A stretch of 64,000 nt of DNA from Streptomyces dioscori (GTDB taxonomy: Bacteria > Actinomycetota > Actinomycetes > Streptomycetales > Streptomycetaceae), in NCBI RefSeq assembly GCF_003024195.1, contig NZ_KZ679049.1, positions 105,711 through 169,710 on the forward strand, in the 5' to 3' direction. The notes under the pieces are model-generated. The model did no database searches. It had not been told where the DNA came from and saw only the letters and a program-made list of their open reading frames with translations. Position 1 is the first letter of the stretch. Each line of letters starts with the position of its first letter. The position numbers and the translations under genes are program-made. Shown piece by piece: positions 19,446-26,919 of this stretch.

Positions 19446-20728
19446 GCGAGCTTCCCGTCGACGAGCGTGGCCCTGCCCCGCAGCCACGTGTGCGTGACAC
19501 GGCCCGGCAGCTCACGACCCTCGTACGGAGTGTTGCGGCTGCGCGATGCGAAGCCCGCGGGGTCCACCTCACCACGGTATGCGGTGTCCACCAGCGTGAG
19601 GTTGGCGGGCTCACCTGCCGAGACGGGGCGGCCGTGCCCCTGCGCCCGGCCGATCTCGGCGGGCTTGCGGGACATGCGGTCGGCGACGCCGGCCCAGTCG
19701 AGCAGCCCGGCCTCGACCATCGTCCGCTGGACCACCGAGAGCGCGGTTTCGAGGCCCACCATGCCCATGGCGGCGGCGGCCCACTCGCAGTCCTTGTCCT
19801 CGTGCGGGTGCGGGGCGTGGTCGGTGGCGACGATGTCGATCGTGCCGTCGGCGAGCGCCTCGCGCAGGGCCAGCACGTCGCGCTCGGTGCGCAGCGGCGG
19901 GTTGACCTTGTAGACCGGGTTGTAGGAGCGCACCAGCTCATCCGTGAGGAGGAGGTGGTGCGGGGTGACCTCGGCGGTCACGTCGATGCCGCGGGACTTG
20001 GCCCAGCGGACGATCTCGACGGACCCGGCGGTCGACAGGTGGCAGATGTGGACGCGGGAGCCGACGTGCTCGGCGAGCAGCACGTCCCGGGCGATGATCG
20101 ACTCCTCGGCGACCGCGGGCCAGCCGCCGAGTCCCAGTTCCGCGGACACGACGCCCTCGTTCATCTGGGCGCCCTCGGTGAGGCGGGGCTCCTGGGCGTG
20201 CTGGGCGACGACGCCGCCGAAGGCCTTCACGTACTCCAGGGCCCTGCGCATGATCACGGCGTCGTCGACGCACTTGCCGTCGTCCGAGAAGACGGTGACG
20301 CCAGCGGCGGACTCGTGCATGGCGCCCAGTTCGGCGAGCTTCTTGCCCTCCAGGCCGACGGTGACGGCCCCGATGGGCTGGACGTCGCAGTAGCCGTGTT
20401 CCCGGCCGAGCCGGTAGACCTGCTCGACGACTCCGGCGGTGTCGGCGACGGGGAAGGTGTTGGCCATGGCGAACACGGCGGTGTAGCCGCCGCTCGCGGC
20501 GGCGCGCGTACCGGTCAGGACCGTCTCGGAGTCCTCGCGGCCGGGCTCGCGCAGATGGGTGTGCAGGTCGACGAGCCCCGGCAGGAGCACCTTGCCGTCG
20601 GCCTCGACGACCTCGGCGCCCTCGGCGGACAGCCCGCTGCCGACCTCCGCGATCGTGTCGCCGTCGATCAGCACGTCCTGCGGCTCGCCGCCGAGCACCT
20701 TCGCACCACGGATCAGAATCTTGCTCAT
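19442..20728 (-). CDS. pyrC: Dihydroorotase, class I
   Basis: A 428-residue zinc amidohydrolase that cyclises carbamoyl aspartate to dihydroorotate. Metal and substrate motifs are GLVDLHTHLREPG (His-x-His plus substrate Arg), FSDDGK (metal Asp), HICHLSTAGS, EVTPHHLLLT and VATDHAPHP. The class-I size and motif pattern suit a stand-alone active enzyme. The ATG at 20726-20728 begins MSKILIRGAKVLGG and lies 5 nt after pyrB. A longer frame to 21739 is a shadow of pyrB. Confidence 0.96.
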   Translation of the reverse strand: MSKILIRGAKVLGGEPQDVLIDGDTIAEVGSGLSAEGAEVVEADGKVLLPGLVDLHTHLREPGREDSETVLTGTRAAASGGYTAVFAMANTFPVADTAGVVEQVYRLGREHGYCDVQPIGAVTVGLEGKKLAELGAMHESAAGVTVFSDDGKCVDDAVIMRRALEYVKAFGGVVAQHAQEPRLTEGAQMNEGVVSAELGLGGWPAVAEESIIARDVLLAEHVGSRVHICHLSTAGSVEIVRWAKSRGIDVTAEVTPHHLLLTDELVRSYNPVYKVNPPLRTERDVLALREALADGTIDIVATDHAPHPHEDKDCEWAAAAMGMVGLETALSVVQRTMVEAGLLDWAGVADRMSRKPAEIGRAQGHGRPVSAGEPANLTLVDTAYRGEVDPAGFASRSRNTPYEGRELPGRVTHTWLRGRATLVDGKLA

Positions 20729-20733
20729 GTGAC

Positions 20734-21711
20734 TTACTTCTCCTCGGTACGGGTGTGGGTGGCGGCGGGTTCGTTGCCACCGAGCAGCAGGTACAGGACG
20801 GCCATCCGGATCGAGACCCCGTTGGCGACCTGCTCGATGGCGGTGCAGCGGTCCGAGTCGGCGACCTCGGCGGTGATCTCCATGCCGCGGACCATCGGCC
20901 CGGGGTGCATCACGATGGCGTGCTCGGGCATCTTCGCCATGCGGTCGCCGTCGAGGCCGTAGCGCCGTGAGTACTCGCGCTCGGTCGGGAAGAACGCCGC
21001 GTTCATCCGCTCGCGCTGCACGCGCAGCAGCATCACGGCGTCGGACTTGGACAGCGTCCGGTCGAGGTCGTACGAGACCTCGCAGGGCCAGGACTCGACG
21101 CCGACCGGCACCAGGGTCGGCGGGGCGACGAGGGTGACCTCGGCGCCGAGGGTGTGCAGCAGGTCGACGTTCGAGCGGGCGACCCGGCTGTGCAGGATGT
21201 CGCCGACGAGCGTGATGCGCCGGCCGGAGAGGTCCTGGCCGAGGCCCTCGTCGCGGCCGACGAGCCGGCGCCGCATGGTGAAGGCGTCGAGCAGGGCCTG
21301 GGTGGGGTGCTGGTGGGTGCCGTCGCCCGCGTTGATGACGGCGGCGTCGATCCAGCCGGAGGTCGCGAGGCGGTACGGGGCTCCGGAGGCGCCGTGCCGG
21401 ATGACGACGGCGTCGACGCCCATCGCCTCCAGGGTCTGGGCGGTGTCCTTCAGGGACTCGCCCTTGGAGACGCTGGAGCCCTTGGCGGTGAAGTTGATGA
21501 CGTCCGCGGACAGCCGCTTCTCGGCGGCCTCGAAGGAGATCCGGGTGCGGGTGGAGTCCTCGAAGAACAGGTTGACGACGGTGCGGCCGCGCAGGGTCGG
21601 CAGCTTCTTGATCGGCCGGTCGGCGACCCGGGCCATCTCCTCGGCGGTGTCGAGGATCAGGACGGCGTCGTCGCGGGTGAGGTCGGCGGCCGAGATGAGA
21701 TGACGCTGCAT
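20734..21711 (-). CDS. pyrB: Aspartate carbamoyltransferase, catalytic subunit
   Basis: A 325-residue enzyme that joins carbamoyl phosphate and aspartate. FFEDSTRTRISFEAA at 49-63 is the carbamoyl-phosphate signature (Ser53, Thr54, Arg55, Thr56, Arg57); RHGASGAPY, NAGDGTHQHPTQALLD and MHPGPMVRGMEI complete the active site. The start is the ATG at 21709-21711. No pyrI regulatory subunit is nearby, as expected for Gram-positives. A 151-nt gap separates it from pyrR; I see no clear regulator site in that gap. Confidence 0.97.
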   Translation of the reverse strand: MQRHLISAADLTRDDAVLILDTAEEMARVADRPIKKLPTLRGRTVVNLFFEDSTRTRISFEAAEKRLSADVINFTAKGSSVSKGESLKDTAQTLEAMGVDAVVIRHGASGAPYRLATSGWIDAAVINAGDGTHQHPTQALLDAFTMRRRLVGRDEGLGQDLSGRRITLVGDILHSRVARSNVDLLHTLGAEVTLVAPPTLVPVGVESWPCEVSYDLDRTLSKSDAVMLLRVQRERMNAAFFPTEREYSRRYGLDGDRMAKMPEHAIVMHPGPMVRGMEITAEVADSDRCTAIEQVANGVSIRMAVLYLLLGGNEPAATHTRTEEK

Positions 21712-21862
21712 CTTTCAGGCTCCGTAAGGCAGAAGGCACAAGGCAGGCGGCACAAGGCGGTTCAGGTCGGGAAGCGGGCGTCCGGACGTGCCGGTGGGCA
21801 CGGCCGGGGCGGGCAGGGGCGCGCGCGGGCCCGGCGCACGGCGACGGCCGTACGCCGCAGGG

Positions 21863-22453
21863 CTACGGCTGCCCGCCCTGGGAGGTCTGCTTCACACCGA
21901 GCAGCACGGTGTCCCGGCCGTCCTCCTCGGCGAGCTGGACCTTGACCGTCTCCCGCAACGACGTGGGGAGGTTCTTGCCGACGTAGTCGGCGCGGATCGG
22001 GAGTTCGCGGTGGCCGCGGTCGACGAGGACCGCGAGCTGCACGGCACGCGGGCGGCCGATGTCGTTCAGCGCGTCGAGGGCGGCGCGGATGGTGCGGCCG
22101 GAGAAGAGCACGTCGTCGACGAGGACAACCAGTCTGCCGTCGATGCCGTCACTGGGGATGTCGGTGCGGGCCAGCGCGCGCGGCGGGTGCATGCGCAGGT
22201 CGTCGCGGTACATGGTGATGTCGAGGGAGCCGACCGGGATCCGGCGGTCGGTGATCTCCTGGAGCTTGACGGCGAGCCGCTGGGCCAGGTGCACGCCCCG
22301 GGTGGGGATGCCCAGGAGCACCACGTCCTCGGCGCCCTTGGCGCGCTCGACGATCTCGTGGGCGATGCGGGTCAGGACCCGCGCGATGTCGGGCGCCTCA
22401 AGAACGGGCCGCGCATCGGTCGCGTACTGCTGCTTCTGCTGTTCGGTGTCCAT
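21863..22453 (-). CDS. pyrR: PyrR: pyr regulator / uracil phosphoribosyltransferase
   Basis: A 196-residue PRTase-fold protein. VVLVDDVLFSGRTIRAALDA is the PRPP-binding loop; LGIPTRGVHLAQRLA and the basic RDDLRMHPP stretch fit PyrR. In Bacillus it binds pyr leader RNA when UMP is high; in mycobacteria it is thought to act at the translation start. Here it leads the operon, so autoregulation is likely. ATG at 22451-22453 has GGAGG ~10 nt upstream. I could not fold a classic antiterminator in the 151-nt gap to pyrB, so the mechanism may differ from Bacillus. Confidence 0.94.
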   Translation of the reverse strand: MDTEQQKQQYATDARPVLEAPDIARVLTRIAHEIVERAKGAEDVVLLGIPTRGVHLAQRLAVKLQEITDRRIPVGSLDITMYRDDLRMHPPRALARTDIPSDGIDGRLVVLVDDVLFSGRTIRAALDALNDIGRPRAVQLAVLVDRGHRELPIRADYVGKNLPTSLRETVKVQLAEEDGRDTVLLGVKQTSQGGQP

Positions 22454-22607
22454 AGGAAACGGACCTCCTTCTCCGCCTCTCGGGACGGATCATTAAAGGA
22501 CGTCGGAATTGCGCCATCCACGGTACCAGCCCGGCAATGCCCCTGATCACCCCCCTCGTCCCGGCCGTGCTCCGCCGCCACGGGGAGACCGGTCCGGACC
22601 ATTCGGC

Positions 22608-22651
22608 TTGACGAGCCAGAGTCACGCTGCGTAACCTCACAGTGAGTCACC
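22608..22651 (+). promoter_or_regulatory. bldD promoter with BldD self-operator
   Basis: TTGACG (22608-22613), an 18-nt spacer and TAACCT (22632-22637) make a plausible primary-sigma promoter. AGTGAGTCACC (22641-22651) matches the published BldD half-site pattern AGTGA-N-TCACC and covers the expected transcription start, and CTCACAGTGAG (22636-22646) adds an overlapping palindrome. Self-repression by BldD with c-di-GMP is known in Streptomyces; that these bases are the site is inferred from the match. The leader would be ~54 nt. Confidence 0.75.
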
Positions 22652-22697
22652 AGCCGCGCGGCCGAGCCGCACGTCGACACAGTGTCCGGGGAGCTAT

Positions 22698-23198
22698 ATG
22701 TCCAGCGAATACGCCAAACAGCTCGGGGCCAAGCTCCGCGCCATCCGTACCCAGCAGGGCCTTTCCCTCCACGGCGTCGAGGAGAAGTCCCAGGGCCGCT
22801 GGAAGGCGGTCGTGGTCGGTTCGTACGAGCGCGGCGACCGCGCCGTGACCGTGCAGCGTCTTGCCGAGCTGGCGGACTTCTACGGCGTTCCCGTGCAGGA
22901 GCTGCTGCCGGGCACCACGCCGGGCGGGGCCGCCGAGCCGCCGCCGAAGCTGGTCCTCGACCTGGAGCGACTGGCCCACGTCCCGGCCGAGAAGGCGGGC
23001 CCCCTGCAGCGCTACGCGGCGACGATCCAGTCCCAGCGCGGCGACTACAACGGCAAGGTGCTGTCGATCCGCCAGGACGACCTGCGCACTCTGGCCGTCA
23101 TCTACGACCAGTCGCCCTCGGTCCTCACCGAGCAGCTGATCAGCTGGGGCGTCCTGGACGCGGACGCGCGCCGCGCGGTCTCCCACGACGAGGGCTGA
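22698..23198 (+). CDS. bldD: BldD, c-di-GMP-dependent developmental master repressor
   Basis: A 166-residue protein. Residues 6-70 are an Xre-type helix-turn-helix (LGAKLRAIRTQQGLSLHGVE, GSYERGDRAVTVQRLAELAD). The C-terminal domain holds the c-di-GMP-binding signature RGD at 114-116 and RQDD at 125-128, exactly as described for BldD, where four c-di-GMP bring two monomers together. It represses sporulation genes during vegetative growth. ATG at 22698 has GGGGAG about 5 nt upstream. It is a single-gene unit, divergent from pyrR and followed by two large hairpins. Confidence 0.98.
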   Translation: MSSEYAKQLGAKLRAIRTQQGLSLHGVEEKSQGRWKAVVVGSYERGDRAVTVQRLAELADFYGVPVQELLPGTTPGGAAEPPPKLVLDLERLAHVPAEKAGPLQRYAATIQSQRGDYNGKVLSIRQDDLRTLAVIYDQSPSVLTEQLISWGVLDADARRAVSHDEG

Positions 23199-23224
23199 CC
23201 CGCACCAGCACTGAGAAGAAACGT

Positions 23225-23270
23225 GCCCTCGGGGTGGCCGGAACCAGCTGGTTCCGGCCACCCCGAGGGC
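23225..23270. terminator. 22-bp hairpin terminator after bldD
   Basis: A perfect 22-bp inverted repeat (23225-23246 with 23249-23270; arm begins GCCCTCGGGGTGGCCGG) with almost no loop, 26 nt past the bldD stop. AAAC before and GTTT after can extend the stem. It lies between convergent bldD and nusB. Confidence 0.85.
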
Positions 23271-23306
23271 GTTTCCACGCCCCGTACGGCCCCGAGGCGG
23301 CAGCGG

Positions 23307-23353
23307 GTACGCCGGAGGGCCCCCAGTTCGTCACTGGGGGCCCTCCGGCGTAC
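23307..23353. terminator. Second long hairpin between bldD and nusB
   Basis: A perfect 21-bp inverted repeat (23307-23327 with 23333-23353; arm begins GTACGCCGGAGGGCCC) with loop TCGTC. It follows the first hairpin by 36 nt and probably ends leftward nusB transcription. Confidence 0.8.
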
Positions 23354-23357
23354 CTCA

Positions 23358-23400
23358 GGGGCGCGGGGAACGGCGCGCTCAGCCCCCAGCGACCCGCACA
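23358..23400 (+). repeat. Dispersed repeat copy (bldD-nusB gap)
   Basis: A variant copy, GGGGCGCGGGGAACGGCGC, then GCTCAGCCCCCAGCGACCC; it directly follows the second hairpin. Confidence 0.75.
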
Positions 23401-23434
23401 CGAGAACGAACCGTGCGAAGTGGAGCGCCGAGGC

Positions 23435-23869
23435 TCAGGCGTCGTCCCGGCGCAAGGAGGACTTGAGCTCCTTGAACCGGCCGAGCAGCCCGTTCACGAA
23501 CGCGGGCGAGTCGTCCGTGGAGAACTCCTTGGCCAACTGCACCGCCTCGTCGAGCACGACCGCGTCCGGGGTCTCGTCCACCCAGATCAGTTCGTACGCA
23601 CCGAGCCGCAGGATGTTGCGGTCGACGACCGGCATCCTGTCGATCGTCCAGTCCACGGAGTACTGCGAGATCAGCTCGTCGATGCGCCGCGCGTGATCCG
23701 CGTAGCCCTCGACCAGCACCATCGTGAACTCGCTCACGGGCGGCTGCCGGGTGTCGGTCCTGGAGTGCCTGATCCAGTCCGCGAGGACCGTCTGGACGTC
23801 GACGTCTCGCTGGTCACCCTCGAAGAGGATCTGGAAGGCGCGCTTGCGGGCCGTATTGCGGGCAGCCAC
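23435..23869 (-). CDS. nusB: Transcription antitermination factor NusB
   Basis: A 144-residue all-helical RNA-binding protein. It begins MAARNTARKRAFQILFEGDQRDVD; the later segment RNILRLGAYELIWVDETPDAVVLDEAV is the conserved NusB core. It joins NusE (S10), NusA and NusG at boxA of rRNA leaders. The GTG at 23867-23869 lies 2 nt after the efp stop, so the two are likely translated together. The 3' end faces bldD. Confidence 0.95.
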   Translation of the reverse strand: MAARNTARKRAFQILFEGDQRDVDVQTVLADWIRHSRTDTRQPPVSEFTMVLVEGYADHARRIDELISQYSVDWTIDRMPVVDRNILRLGAYELIWVDETPDAVVLDEAVQLAKEFSTDDSPAFVNGLLGRFKELKSSLRRDDA

Positions 23870-23871
23870 GG

Positions 23872-24438
23872 TTAGCTGTTCACCCGGCCGAGGTAGTCGC
23901 TCGTGCGGGTGTCGACCTTGATCTTCTCACCGGTGGTGATGAAGAGCGGGACGTTGATCTGGTGACCGGTCTCCAGGGTGGCGGGCTTGGTGCCACCCGT
24001 GGAACGGTCGCCCTGGACGCCCGGCTCCGTCTCCTGGACGACGAGCTCGACGGCGGCCGGCAGCTCGACGAAGAGCACCTCGCCCTCGTGCTGCGCCACG
24101 GTGGCGGTAAAGCCCTCGATCAGGAAGTTGGCGGCGTCACCGACGGCCTTGCGGTCGACCATGAGCTGGTCGTAGGTCTGCATGTCCATGAAGACGAAGT
24201 ACTCGCCGTCCATGTACGAGAACTGCATGTCGCGCTTGTCGACAGTGGCCGTCTCGACCTTGACGCCGGCGTTGAACGTCTTGTCGACGACCTTGCCGGA
24301 AAGCACGTTCTTCAGCTTGGTGCGCACGAATGCGGGGCCCTTGCCGGGCTTGACGTGTTGGAACTCGACGACGGACCAGAGCTGGCCCCCGTCGAGCTTG
24401 AGCACCAGGCCGTTCTTGAGGTCGTTCGTGGAAGCCAC
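23872..24438 (-). CDS. efp: Elongation factor P
   Basis: A 188-residue, three-domain EF-P that rescues ribosomes stalled on polyproline. The loop reading into the peptidyl-transferase centre is VKPGKGPAF (30-37), with Lys33. This PGKGP palindrome is the actinobacterial type reported to work without lysine modification, and no epmA/epmB-like gene is nearby. The C-terminal signature TRTSDYLGRV is intact. GTG at 24436-24438 is the start, with GGAG 11 nt upstream. Several neighbours have Pro-rich tracts (25827-26753, 50804-53377) that could need EF-P. Confidence 0.97.
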   Translation of the reverse strand: MASTNDLKNGLVLKLDGGQLWSVVEFQHVKPGKGPAFVRTKLKNVLSGKVVDKTFNAGVKVETATVDKRDMQFSYMDGEYFVFMDMQTYDQLMVDRKAVGDAANFLIEGFTATVAQHEGEVLFVELPAAVELVVQETEPGVQGDRSTGGTKPATLETGHQINVPLFITTGEKIKVDTRTSDYLGRVNS

Positions 24439-24542
24439 GGTTGCGGAATCTCCTGGACTGACGTGGACGACCCAGGTAACACGCGCACGGCTCGAAGCGG
24501 TCGAAGCACTCGATACGGTCGAGGCTTGTGCGGCTTGCGAAA

Positions 24543-25661
24543 CTAGAGCGCGAGCAGTTCCTTGGTCGTGATGGTGAGTAGCTCGGGTCCGCCGTCCGCC
24601 TCAGGGCGCACGACGAGCGTGTCATCGATCCTGACACCGCCCCGGCCCGGAAGGTGGACCCCCGGTTCGACGGTGACCGGCACGCAAGCGTCCAGTTTAC
24701 CCATGGCCGCGGGGGCCAACTGCGGCTCCTCGTCGATTTCGAGCCCCACACCGTGTCCGGTCGACTCGGGAAGGCCCTCCGTGTGCCCGGCGGAGTCCAG
24801 CACCTGGCGGGCCGCGCGGTCCACGTCACGGTAGGCGGCGCCGGGCACCAGGGCCTCACGGCCGGCCCTCTGGGATGCGAAGACGAGGTCGTACAGCTCG
24901 ATCTGCCAGTCCGCGGGAGAGGTGCCGATGACGAAGGTGCGGCCGATCTCGCAGCGGTATCCGTGGTAGGTCGCCCCGAGACAGACGGAGAGGAAATCCC
25001 CCTCCTCGACCCGGCGGTCGGTCGGCCGGTGCCCGCGCCGCCCGGAGTGCGGGCCCGTGCCGACCGACGTCCTGAACGCCGGTCCGTCGGCGCCGTGGTC
25101 CACGAGGCGGCGTTCCAGTTCCAGCGCGAGATGCCGTTCGGTGCGGCCGACGAGGATCGACTCCAGGAGTTCGCCCAGCGCCTGGTCGGCGATCTCCGCG
25201 CCGATGCGCAGACAGGAGATCTCCTCCTCGTCCTTGATCACCCGCAGCTGTTCGACCGCTCCGCCGACGTCCGCGAGGCGCAGGGCGGGGGCCACGGAAC
25301 CGATCGCCCGGTGGCGGGCCACGGTGAGGTGGTGCTCCTCGACGGCGAGGGAGTCCGCGCCCTGGGCCGCGGCGAGGCCGGCGGCGGCCACGGCGGGGTC
25401 GCCGCCGGGGCTCGGCAGGGTGTGGATCCGCAGGGCCTCGTCCGGGCGGCCGTCCGCGGCGGCGGCGCCAGGTGACGTGCCGGGTGCGGTGCCGTGTACG
25501 AGCAGGTCCTCGGTCCTGCCCAGGAGGAGGGCCGCGCCGGGTGGAGCCACGCCGGTGAGGTAGCGGACGTTGGCCGGGCGGGTGACCAGCGCGGAGGCGC
25601 TGCCGCTTGCGTTGACGCGGTCCCTTAGGCGGGCTCGGCGGGTTTCGTGCACCTCTGGCAT
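24543..25661 (-). CDS. M24 (aminopeptidase P / creatinase-fold) protein with altered metal ligands
   Basis: A 372-residue protein with a creatinase-like N-terminal domain (1-140) and a pita-bread catalytic fold (150-372). The order nusB-efp-Xaa-Pro peptidase is widespread. Aligned by eye to E. coli PepP, the five metal ligands D-D-H-E-E read Cys227 (SVCLG), Glu238 (RCEIGRTF), His303 (TGHGVGLEI), Glu332 (TVEPG) and Asp346 (VRIDD). Only two are canonical. The second and last changes are conservative, but Cys for the first Asp is unusual. It may bind a different metal, or be a peptide-binding rather than hydrolytic protein. Start MPEVHETRRARLRDR at 25661 suits the family. Confidence 0.85.
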   Translation of the reverse strand: MPEVHETRRARLRDRVNASGSASALVTRPANVRYLTGVAPPGAALLLGRTEDLLVHGTAPGTSPGAAAADGRPDEALRIHTLPSPGGDPAVAAAGLAAAQGADSLAVEEHHLTVARHRAIGSVAPALRLADVGGAVEQLRVIKDEEEISCLRIGAEIADQALGELLESILVGRTERHLALELERRLVDHGADGPAFRTSVGTGPHSGRRGHRPTDRRVEEGDFLSVCLGATYHGYRCEIGRTFVIGTSPADWQIELYDLVFASQRAGREALVPGAAYRDVDRAARQVLDSAGHTEGLPESTGHGVGLEIDEEPQLAPAAMGKLDACVPVTVEPGVHLPGRGGVRIDDTLVVRPEADGGPELLTITTKELLAL

Positions 25662-25749
25662 GGTTTGAGCGTATGAGCTTCGCTCGAATTTTGCTGGTTT
25701 GAGGGGGCCGGGCGGAGTAGGGGGTGGGGCTGGGGGTTGTGTGCCGGGT

Positions 25750-25790
25750 GCGGGGCCGTGGGGGCTGGTCGCGCAGTTCCCCGCGCCCCT
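25750..25790 (-). repeat. Dispersed repeat copy downstream of the P-loop gene
   Basis: Reverse-orientation copy: GCGCAGTTCCCCGCGCCCC at 25771-25789, preceded by GGGGGCTGGTC. It lies between the P-loop gene's 3' end and the peptidase promoter region. Confidence 0.8.
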
Positions 25791-25826
25791 TCAGGGCGCC
25801 ACTGCGAAGGGTTTTTCAGCAGGGGG

Positions 25827-26753
25827 CTACCACTGGGGTGGGCTGGCGATCGAGCGGGAGAGGACCTCGTCCAGGACTTGGGCCGTCTGGGGGACGTCCA
25901 GTTGGGAGTTGTCGATGATGGGGAGGCCCGAGCCGTACCAGCCGGCCATCCGGCCGTGGATACGGGCCACCTCCTCGTCGGTGAGGCGGCGGTTTCCGGA
26001 GCGTTCCGCGTTGCGCTCCAGGACTATCTCCAGGCCCGGCAGGAGGACGACCGGGAGCAGGCCGGGTCCGACGTGCCGCTTCCAGCCGCCGAGGCCCACC
26101 ACGGGCCGGTCGGGGAAGACGGCGTCGTCGAGGATGCAGGAGATGTTGTTGGCCAGGAAGTTGCGGGCCGCGAAACCGCAGGTACGGCGGGCCAGCCGGT
26201 ACTGCGCCTCCGACATGTCGTTCCACCCCGACTGCGGGTCGGCGAAGCCCGAGCGCACCCATTCGCGGACGTCGTCCAGGCTGATGTGCGCCGTGGGCAC
26301 CCTGCGGTGGTCCGCCCAGTACTTGGCGACGCTCGTCTTGCCCGCGCCCGCCGGCCCGATGAGCAGCACGGCGAGCGTCGTGGACGTCGGGTCGGGGACG
26401 CCGGTCGCGGGCGGCGCGCTCGGCATCGGCACGGGACCGCCCGGCGGCAGCTGGACATGGCCCGTGGTGTCCGGCGTGGGCGGCACGGGAGCGTGGTGCG
26501 GGACGGCGTGCTGCGGCGCGGGCGGGTGTCCCGGCGGATGCGGAGGGCCCTGCGGGTGAGGAAGGCCCGGCGGGTGCGGGGCCGCGGGTCCCGGCTGCGC
26601 TCCGGCGAAGCCCGGCGGCGGACCCGCGGGGACACCGGCGTGCGGACCGGGGTGGTGCGGTCCCGGGTGTGGTGCGGCCCCCGACCAGCCTGCGGCCGGT
26701 CCGTGCCCCGGCTGATGGGGCGGCGGCAGCGGAGACCCCACTGCGTGCTGCAT
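25827..26753 (-). CDS. P-loop NTPase/kinase-like protein with a Pro/His-rich N-terminus
   Basis: A 308-residue protein. Residues 1-125 are low complexity, rich in Pro, His, Gly and Ala, with many PHP and GPP turns. The C-terminal domain starts with Walker A GPAGAGKTS (133-141) and has ISLDDVREWV and CILDDAVFP, a layout like the AAA_33/zeta-type small kinases that phosphorylate a small molecule or nucleotide. The substrate is not known. ATG at 26751-26753 has GGAG 9 nt upstream. It lies downstream of aroB on the same strand with a hairpin between. His/Pro tracts could bind metal or keep the domain tethered; this is speculation. Confidence 0.8.
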   Translation of the reverse strand: MQHAVGSPLPPPHQPGHGPAAGWSGAAPHPGPHHPGPHAGVPAGPPPGFAGAQPGPAAPHPPGLPHPQGPPHPPGHPPAPQHAVPHHAPVPPTPDTTGHVQLPPGGPVPMPSAPPATGVPDPTSTTLAVLLIGPAGAGKTSVAKYWADHRRVPTAHISLDDVREWVRSGFADPQSGWNDMSEAQYRLARRTCGFAARNFLANNISCILDDAVFPDRPVVGLGGWKRHVGPGLLPVVLLPGLEIVLERNAERSGNRRLTDEEVARIHGRMAGWYGSGLPIIDNSQLDVPQTAQVLDEVLSRSIASPPQW

Positions 26754-26792
26754 CCGGTGCCACTCCGTCTCGTACAGGCAATGGGCGCTGGC

Positions 26793-26812
26793 AGCGGGGC
26801 ACCTGCCCCGCT
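26793..26812 (-). terminator. Possible terminator downstream of aroB
   Basis: A 9-bp stem, AGCGGGGCA with TGCCCCGCT, around CC, 108 nt after the aroB stop. The loop is too tight for full pairing, so the real stem is slightly shorter. Weak call. Confidence 0.4.
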
Positions 26813-26919
26813 CGCCTACCGAACGGTACCGTCCCCGGCCGCCGTTTGGTGAACGGCCGGGAACGGCCTGAAGTGCCCGTCGGCACAGGCGAATCGGCGC
26901 AAGTGCCGCCCCGGGGGAG

